DNA from: Mannheimia glucosida
Lineage (GTDB): Bacteria > Pseudomonadota > Gammaproteobacteria > Enterobacterales > Pasteurellaceae
Direction of reading: 5' to 3'
DNA length: 64,000 bases
NCBI RefSeq assembly: GCF_046267875.1
Contig: NZ_CP176502.1
Span: 868,001-932,000, forward strand
Position numbers and translations under genes: made by a program. Every line of letters begins with the position of its first letter. The stretch's first letter is position 1. Of the stretch, positions 59,494-64,000 are shown piece by piece. The notes under the pieces are model-generated. The model made no database searches, had not been told where the DNA came from, and saw only the letters and a list, made by a program, of their open reading frames with translations.

Positions 59494-60681
59494 TTATGCC
59501 ATTAGCCCCGAAATATATTTTGAAAGGGTCATTGCACTTAGCACCGCCATTAGAATCACCACAATCGCCCCTGAAACGGTCATCCACACAGGGTGTTTGT
59601 AGTCGCCCACAATCTTGGTTTTGTGAGCTGCCAGCAGAATTAACCCGAGGGAAATCGGTAGAATTAAGCCGTTAAGCGTCCCTACAAACACCAAGACTTG
59701 TGCCGGTCTGCCGATGGTTGCCAGCACGGCGGTTGAAACCACAATAAAGGCGACAATGAAACAGTTTTTGTGTTTTTCGATAAATGGCGAGAATGAAGTA
59801 ATGAAGGAAACCGAGGTATAAGCCGCCCCAATCACAGAGGTAATGGAGGCTGCCCAAATCACCACGCCGAAGATCATCAAACCGACATCGCCGGCAACGT
59901 GGGCAAATGGGGTAGCCGCAGGGTTTTTCGGATCAAGTTGCACGCCCATTGACACCACGCCCAGCACCGCTAAAAACAGTACCACACGCATAATTGAGGC
60001 GATTAAAATGGCTGACACCGAGCTTTTGCTCACCTCTTTTAAATTCTCTTTGCCTTTAATGCCTGCATCAAGCAAACGGTGCGCACCAGCAAAGGTGATG
60101 TATCCACCAACAGTTCCGCCCACAAGCGTGACAATCGCAATCACGTCTAATTTTTCCGGCACAAAGGTATGCACCACCGCATCGCCGATTGGCGGATTGG
60201 CTTTTACGGCAACGAAGATGGTTAAAGCGATCATCACAAAGCCCATAATTTGAGCAAATCTGTCCATCACTTTACCGGCTTCACGGAACAGGAACACGCC
60301 CACGGCAATCGCACCGCTGACCACCGCACCCATTTCAGGGGAAAATCCGGTGAGAATATTTAGCCCTAAACCTGCACCGCCCACGTTGCCGATATTAAAG
60401 GCTAAACCGCCCATCACGATAAGCAGAGCCAGAAAGTAACCTGCCCCCGGCAATACGGCATTGGCGATGTCTTGAGCTTTCTTTTCCGATACTGCTACAA
60501 TTCGCCAAATATTCAGTTGAGCACCGATATCAAGCAAGATCGAGAGTAAGATCACAAAGCCGAAGCTGGCAAGTAGGGTTTGGGTGAAGGTGGCGGTTTG
60601 GGTTAAGAACCCCGGCCCGATGGCGGAGGTCGCCATTAAAAATGCTGCGCCGAGTAGGGCGCTACGGTTGTTGTTTGACAT
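59494..60681 (-). CDS. Nramp-related membrane transporter (YcsG-like)
   Basis: 395 residues, 11 or so helices, of the NRAMP superfamily. The N-terminal helix has AIGPGFLTQTATF where true metal Nramps carry the DPGN box with the metal-binding Asp and Asn, so a divalent-metal role is doubtful. In B. subtilis the similar ycsG stands among pxpA (ycsF) and pxpBC (kipIA). The gene here follows pxpA on the same strand after 276 bases of repeat DNA, and a role in 5-oxoproline or a related organic substrate is the best guess. The ATG has GGAAA ahead. Confidence 0.8.
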   Translation of the reverse strand: MSNNNRSALLGAAFLMATSAIGPGFLTQTATFTQTLLASFGFVILLSILLDIGAQLNIWRIVAVSEKKAQDIANAVLPGAGYFLALLIVMGGLAFNIGNVGGAGLGLNILTGFSPEMGAVVSGAIAVGVFLFREAGKVMDRFAQIMGFVMIALTIFVAVKANPPIGDAVVHTFVPEKLDVIAIVTLVGGTVGGYITFAGAHRLLDAGIKGKENLKEVSKSSVSAILIASIMRVVLFLAVLGVVSMGVQLDPKNPAATPFAHVAGDVGLMIFGVVIWAASITSVIGAAYTSVSFITSFSPFIEKHKNCFIVAFIVVSTAVLATIGRPAQVLVFVGTLNGLILPISLGLILLAAHKTKIVGDYKHPVWMTVSGAIVVILMAVLSAMTLSKYISGLMA

Positions 60682-60772
60682 TGTGTTTTTCCTTTTTTTG
60701 TTGTTTTGTTAAAAAATCTATATTTTGAACACTACAAGCGGTCATGAAAATTTGCAAAAGGTGTGAATAATG

Positions 60773-60957
60773 CATCACTTCCCCGTCTGAGCGACTTGCG
60801 ATTTCTAGGAAAATTTGTACTGTTTGAGCGTAGCGAGTTTACAAATTTTCCGTGAAGGAAATCGCAATCAAGCGAAGTTCGGGTCGTCTTTCTTTTGGTT
60901 ACTTTTCTTTGACGAAGCAAAGAAAAGTAACGGAGAGATTAGGTCGGAGTGAGATAA
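60773..60957. repeat. Palindrome-rich intergenic repeat between Nramp-like gene and pxpA
   Basis: A left module from 60785 has gcgacttgcgatttc and its complement gaaatcgcaa further right, with aaatttgta/tacaaattt inside. A right module has ttacttttctttg and the perfect return caaagaaaagtaa around acgaag (near 60899-60930). I recall the second hairpin in many Pasteurellaceae gaps. No gene is seen. Confidence 0.6.
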
Positions 60958-61695
60958 TTATGCTTTAACTAAAACTCCTTTTATCTCCAATTTCTCCCGA
61001 ATCCGTTTCGCAAACACCACAGCGTGTTCGCCGTCACCGTGTAAGCAAATGCTGTCGGCTTTAATCGCCACATTGCCACCATCGACTGTCGGCACCGTAC
61101 CATCTAGCACCATTTGTAGCACCTGATTGATTGCCTCTTCATCGCTTTCGACCATTGCATCAGCACGGGTACGGGGAACGAGCGAGCCATCGGCTAAATA
61201 GTGGCGGTCGGCAAAGACTTCGGAAATGGTTTCCAAACCGTGCTGTTCGGCAACACTTAGCATTAGGCTACCGGATAAGCCCATCAGTTTGAGCTTAGGG
61301 TCGAACTGTTTGACGGTGTCGGCGATAAGTGTAGCAAGGTGAGGGTCTTTGGCGGCCATATTGTATAAAGCGCCGTGCGGTTTAACGTAGCTCATCGGCA
61401 TATTTTCCGCATCACATAAGGCTTTGGCGGCTCCCAGTTGGTAGAGCAGACAGGCTTTAAGTTCATCATCGGGCAGTTGCATATTGGTACGCCCAAAGTT
61501 TTCCCTATCTGGAAAACTCGGGTGAGCGCCAACTCGCACGCTGTTTTCCTTCGCCCAGTTAATCGCTTTACGCATTTCATTGTAATCACCGGCGTGCAAG
61601 CCACAGCAGACATTGGCCGAGGTGACGAGCTGTAATAATGAATGATCGTTGCCACAACCTTCGGCAAGATCGACATTTAAATCAACGTGCTTCAT
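60958..61695 (-). CDS. pxpA: 5-oxoprolinase subunit A (LamB/YcsF)
   Basis: 245 residues from ATG 61695, with GGAGAAA upstream; an extension to 61761 overlaps pxpC and is rejected. The LamB/YcsF domain has VDLNVDLAEGCGND, SANVCCGLHAGD, VGAHPSFPDRENFGR and KPHGALYN. PxpABC open 5-oxo-L-proline to glutamate with ATP, so the enzyme recycles cyclised glutamine waste. The E. coli PxpA is 244 residues. Confidence 0.95.
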   Translation of the reverse strand: MKHVDLNVDLAEGCGNDHSLLQLVTSANVCCGLHAGDYNEMRKAINWAKENSVRVGAHPSFPDRENFGRTNMQLPDDELKACLLYQLGAAKALCDAENMPMSYVKPHGALYNMAAKDPHLATLIADTVKQFDPKLKLMGLSGSLMLSVAEQHGLETISEVFADRHYLADGSLVPRTRADAMVESDEEAINQVLQMVLDGTVPTVDGGNVAIKADSICLHGDGEHAVVFAKRIREKLEIKGVLVKA

Positions 61696-62611
61696 TGACT
61701 TTTCTCCGAATTGTTTCCAAATAATTTTGATCTTTTTGATAAATTTCGACCGCTTGTTCATGGCTTACTTGCTCAAATTGCACCGTTGAGCCGAACGGAT
61801 TTTGTGCCAACCGCCCGAGATCGGCCTGAATAATGCAGGCAATTTTCGGATAACCACCGGTGGTTTGGGCATCTGCCATCAGCACAATCGGCTGGCCGTC
61901 CGGCGGCACTTGCACCGTACCACTCGGGGCTGCGTAGGAGAGCATTTCAAGGGAAGCGGTCAATTCCAACGCTTTTTCTGCAAAACGGTAGCCCATACGG
62001 TTGCTGTTGTTTTGCAGTTGCCACCCTTGTTGCCAAAAGCGTTCACGGCTATCTGCAGTAAAGGCTTCATATTCGCTCGAAGTGGTGGCTCGAATGCGTG
62101 AGGTGAAATCAATCGGCTCAATCGACATCAAAGAAAGTCGGCTGTCTCTGCGACCTGTGGCGATGTTGTCGCCGGCTTTTAACATTCTGCCTTGAAAACC
62201 GCCAAATTGGGCTTTGAGATCGGTACTTGCCGAACCTAATACCTGCGGCACCAGAAAACCGCCTGCCAAGCATAAATAGGCGTAATTGCCGAGAACAATC
62301 CGTTTTATCGTCAGCGTTTGGCGAGCGTTGGCAGTGTAGCGGTAATAGGAAAAAACCGGCGTGTCGTCCAGCTCCGCCTCCACCAATGCACCGGTGAGGC
62401 AAAATGGCGTGTCGCAATCAAAGGTAATCCGCATTCCGCCAAGGGTAAGTTCAATCGCAGGTGCATTATTTGCATTTTTTAACAATAAATTACCCGCTTG
62501 TAAGGCAAGGCTGTCCATCGCACCGCCGTGGCTCACGCCTAAATGGCGATAACCATAACGCCCTAAATCTTGAATGTGGGCAAAACCCTGTATTTTTTCG
62601 ATATAAATCAT
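61682..62611 (-). CDS. pxpC: 5-oxoprolinase subunit C (biotin-dependent-carboxylase-like)
   Basis: 309 residues of the KipA/PxpC family. LGRYGYRHLGVSHGGAMDSLA near the start and GYPKIACIIQADLGRLAQ near 255. It forms the catalytic complex with PxpB. It overlaps the pxpA start by 14 bases and the pxpB stop by four (ATGA), so all three are translation-coupled. Confidence 0.93.
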   Translation of the reverse strand: MIYIEKIQGFAHIQDLGRYGYRHLGVSHGGAMDSLALQAGNLLLKNANNAPAIELTLGGMRITFDCDTPFCLTGALVEAELDDTPVFSYYRYTANARQTLTIKRIVLGNYAYLCLAGGFLVPQVLGSASTDLKAQFGGFQGRMLKAGDNIATGRRDSRLSLMSIEPIDFTSRIRATTSSEYEAFTADSRERFWQQGWQLQNNSNRMGYRFAEKALELTASLEMLSYAAPSGTVQVPPDGQPIVLMADAQTTGGYPKIACIIQADLGRLAQNPFGSTVQFEQVSHEQAVEIYQKDQNYLETIRRKVNEAR

Positions 62612-63255
62612 AGCGTTATACTCTCCGCCACAAATCTAACATTATCGCCGGCTGTAAGTAGCGTTGGCGGATTGTGTTGAATATCAAACAACGGTAACTC
62701 GGTTCGTCCTAACAGTTGCCAGCCACCTGGTGAGGTAAAGGGATAAATGCCTGTTTGACTGCCGCCGATGCCGACCGAACCGGCAGGGACTTTGGTGCGA
62801 GGCACGTTTCGGCGTGGGGTGTGTAAATTTTGCGGTAAGCTGTTGAGGTAAGGAAAGCCGGGTTGAAAGCCGATCATAAACACGGTGTAAGTCGGTTCAG
62901 TATGACGGCGGATAATCTCTTCGGGAGTGGTATTGTGGAATTGGGCGACTTCAAACAGATCTTCGCCAAATTCACCGCCGTAATGGACAGGGATTTCAAT
63001 CAGGCGTGGGGATTGTGTGGCTTGGGCTTGGTCGTTTTCCCAGAGTTGTTGAACTGCTTGGATAAGGCGTGCGCTATCGGTGCCGATGGCGTGAAACAGG
63101 GTAAAATTGTTCATTCCTACCACCACTTCTAACACGCCGTCTAAGGCTCTTGCCTGTTCTGCAATGCGCCAAATCTGTTGCTGTTTGGCAAGCTCGGCAG
63201 GCGGTTCGACTAAGCAGAGCAGGGAATGTTCGCTGGTATGATAAATTGTCAGCAT
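62608..63255 (-). CDS. pxpB: 5-oxoprolinase subunit B (KipI-like)
   Basis: 215 residues from ATG 63255, with GAGGG eight bases ahead; the longer start at 63288 is in the operator-like dyad. The KipI/cyclophilin-like fold is read from FMIGFQPGFPYLNSLP, PRTKVPAGSVGIGGSQTGIYPFTSPGGWQLLGRT. First gene of pxpBCA. An older name for the family refers to inhibition of the sporulation kinase, which has no relevance here. Confidence 0.94.
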   Translation of the reverse strand: MLTIYHTSEHSLLCLVEPPAELAKQQQIWRIAEQARALDGVLEVVVGMNNFTLFHAIGTDSARLIQAVQQLWENDQAQATQSPRLIEIPVHYGGEFGEDLFEVAQFHNTTPEEIIRRHTEPTYTVFMIGFQPGFPYLNSLPQNLHTPRRNVPRTKVPAGSVGIGGSQTGIYPFTSPGGWQLLGRTELPLFDIQHNPPTLLTAGDNVRFVAESITL

Positions 63256-63268
63256 AATTGCCCTCAAA

Positions 63269-63288
63269 TTGTTACAAAAAGGTAACAA
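63269..63288. promoter_or_regulatory. Dyad in front of pxpB
   Basis: TTGTTAC-AAAAAG-GTAACAA is a perfect 7-6-7 inverted repeat 14 bases ahead of the pxpB ATG. A regulator site for the pxp operon is likely. The GTAAC/GTTAC halves also appear at 31700-31715 before lutP. Confidence 0.6.
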
Positions 63289-63348
63289 CTTTTTACGCTG
63301 ATATATTCAGAGTGTCAATTTTATTTTGTTGAAAATGTGAAATAGCTC

Positions 63349-64000
63349 TTATTTTTCAGAAATCTGATCATTTCTTATTCGCCAAAACGTTGCAAATCTG
63401 GGCTTACCTGATTCTGTTATCCCTCGATATTTATAGGTAATGATTGAGCCTATTGGTGGTGGATTTTCTCGATCTTTATCCTTAAACCCCGAGCCGATGC
63501 GAAACCGCCCTCGTTGATTTTCGCAAGTTATTGCCCCCATTTTGTCGGCATATTTCCCCTTGCCTTTATGATGAGCAACGACAGTGCATTCTTCATCTAA
63601 AACCGGTTTGATTTTCAAAATTTGGGCAGAACGACCTTGAATATAGTTGGCATCAGGGTTACGAACAATAACTCCTTCGCCACCTTGTTCCAGCACAGAT
63701 TGGTAAAATTGTTGAAGGTGGGCTTTATCTTGAATATGAATTTGCTCAATAATAGTGATATAGGGCGTTGGGTGTTGCTTTAGGTAATTTTTTAAGGTTG
63801 CCAGCCGTTCAATTAAATTCCCTTGTGCATTTGGCACATCGAACACCTGTAATTTTAGTTTGTGCCAACCTTTGGGCTGAGCGGAACGCACAATGCTTGA
63901 AATTTCCTCGAATTTGCCCCGTTCGCTAAACAGTTCGCCATCAATCGCAAAGGGCGGGAAATCTTTGATAAAATAGTCGGGCGGATTTAGCGGATAGCCT
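63349..64000 (-). CDS. ligA: ATP-dependent DNA ligase (Lig E type), 5'-truncated by window
   Basis: The frame is open from the window end to the stop at 63349, giving 217 visible residues of a protein whose start lies outside. Motif III DGELFSERGKFEE is near the visible start, motif IV EGVIVRNPDANY and motif V LKIKPV follow, then an OB-fold with GSGFKDKDRENPPPIGS. The catalytic KxDG motif is not in view. The type is the small ligase of Haemophilus (HI1182), thought to be secreted to the periplasm and linked to DNA uptake. It seals nicks in DNA with ATP. A GTG at 63891 is an internal codon. Confidence 0.9.
   Translation of the reverse strand, partial: GYPLNPPDYFIKDFPPFAIDGELFSERGKFEEISSIVRSAQPKGWHKLKLQVFDVPNAQGNLIERLATLKNYLKQHPTPYITIIEQIHIQDKAHLQQFYQSVLEQGGEGVIVRNPDANYIQGRSAQILKIKPVLDEECTVVAHHKGKGKYADKMGAITCENQRGRFRIGSGFKDKDRENPPPIGSIITYKYRGITESGKPRFATFWRIRNDQISEK

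Noticed and set aside
59494..60681. MntH manganese transporter
   Set aside because: The DPGN metal-binding box in helix 1 is missing.

Overview
The window is a chromosomal stretch of a gammaproteobacterium of the family Pasteurellaceae. Three things point there: the dense scatter of the 9-mer ACAAGCGGT and its complement, which is the core of the Apl-type DNA uptake signal sequence (Actinobacillus pleuropneumoniae / Mannheimia / Bibersteinia branch); protein sequences that read as close relatives of Haemophilus and E. coli orthologues (ArcA, NadR, RlmB, RF3, RbsR); and AT-leaning coding sequence. Mannheimia or Actinobacillus sensu stricto fits best, but the genus is inference. I see no rRNA, tRNA, CRISPR array, prophage, insertion sequence or plasmid gene.

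Layout. 1-8.1 kb (+): end of trmO, a SIMPL-domain periplasmic protein, aqpZ, a 46-residue lipoprotein, slyD, ilvA, glmM, rpiA, serA. 8.1-11.5 kb (-): a small outer-membrane barrel, arcA, a metallophosphoesterase and nadR. 11.7-19.8 kb (+): ribF, a small membrane protein, ileS, a secreted tannase-family esterase, pssA, rlmB. 19.9-24.8 kb (-): a four-component family-5 ABC importer. 25.1-26.8 kb (+): a trio of lipoproteins (CsgG-like, DUF4810-like, DUF799-like). 26.9-31.5 kb: prfC (-), pbpG, pth, ychF (+). 31.8-36.4 kb (+): L-lactate permease and lutABC. 36.5-39.7 kb (-): a ZnuD-like TonB receptor and rph. 40-41.7 kb (+): yicC, ygfZ; then yfhL (-). 42.3-48.1 kb (+): complete ribose operon rbsDACBKR. 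48.2 kb (-): narP. 49-54.2 kb (+): rlmKL, trmL, nagB, nagA, a small conserved protein. 54.3-64 kb (-): tyrS, a Fur-box-rich intergenic region, oadGAB (Na+-pumping oxaloacetate decarboxylase), an Nramp-related carrier, pxpBCA (5-oxoprolinase) and the 3' part of an ATP-dependent DNA ligase.

Together the genes describe a host-associated facultative anaerobe that scavenges lactate, ribose, amino sugars, 5-oxoproline, zinc and ribosyl-nicotinamide, with ArcA and NarP for respiratory control. CRP-like sites lie in front of lutP, rbsD and nagB, and more weakly oadG, so much of the carbon-use cargo looks catabolite-controlled.

The most promising undescribed feature is the tyrS-oadB intergenic region: two divergent promoters, each overlapped by a Fur box and each ending in an intrinsic terminator, which predicts two iron-regulated small RNAs, one of them possibly coding a 25-residue peptide. 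Also notable are a palindromic intergenic repeat that lies in frame inside rlmKL, three copies of a roughly 150-165 bp composite palindromic repeat, and uptake sequences arranged as inverted pairs that act as terminators.
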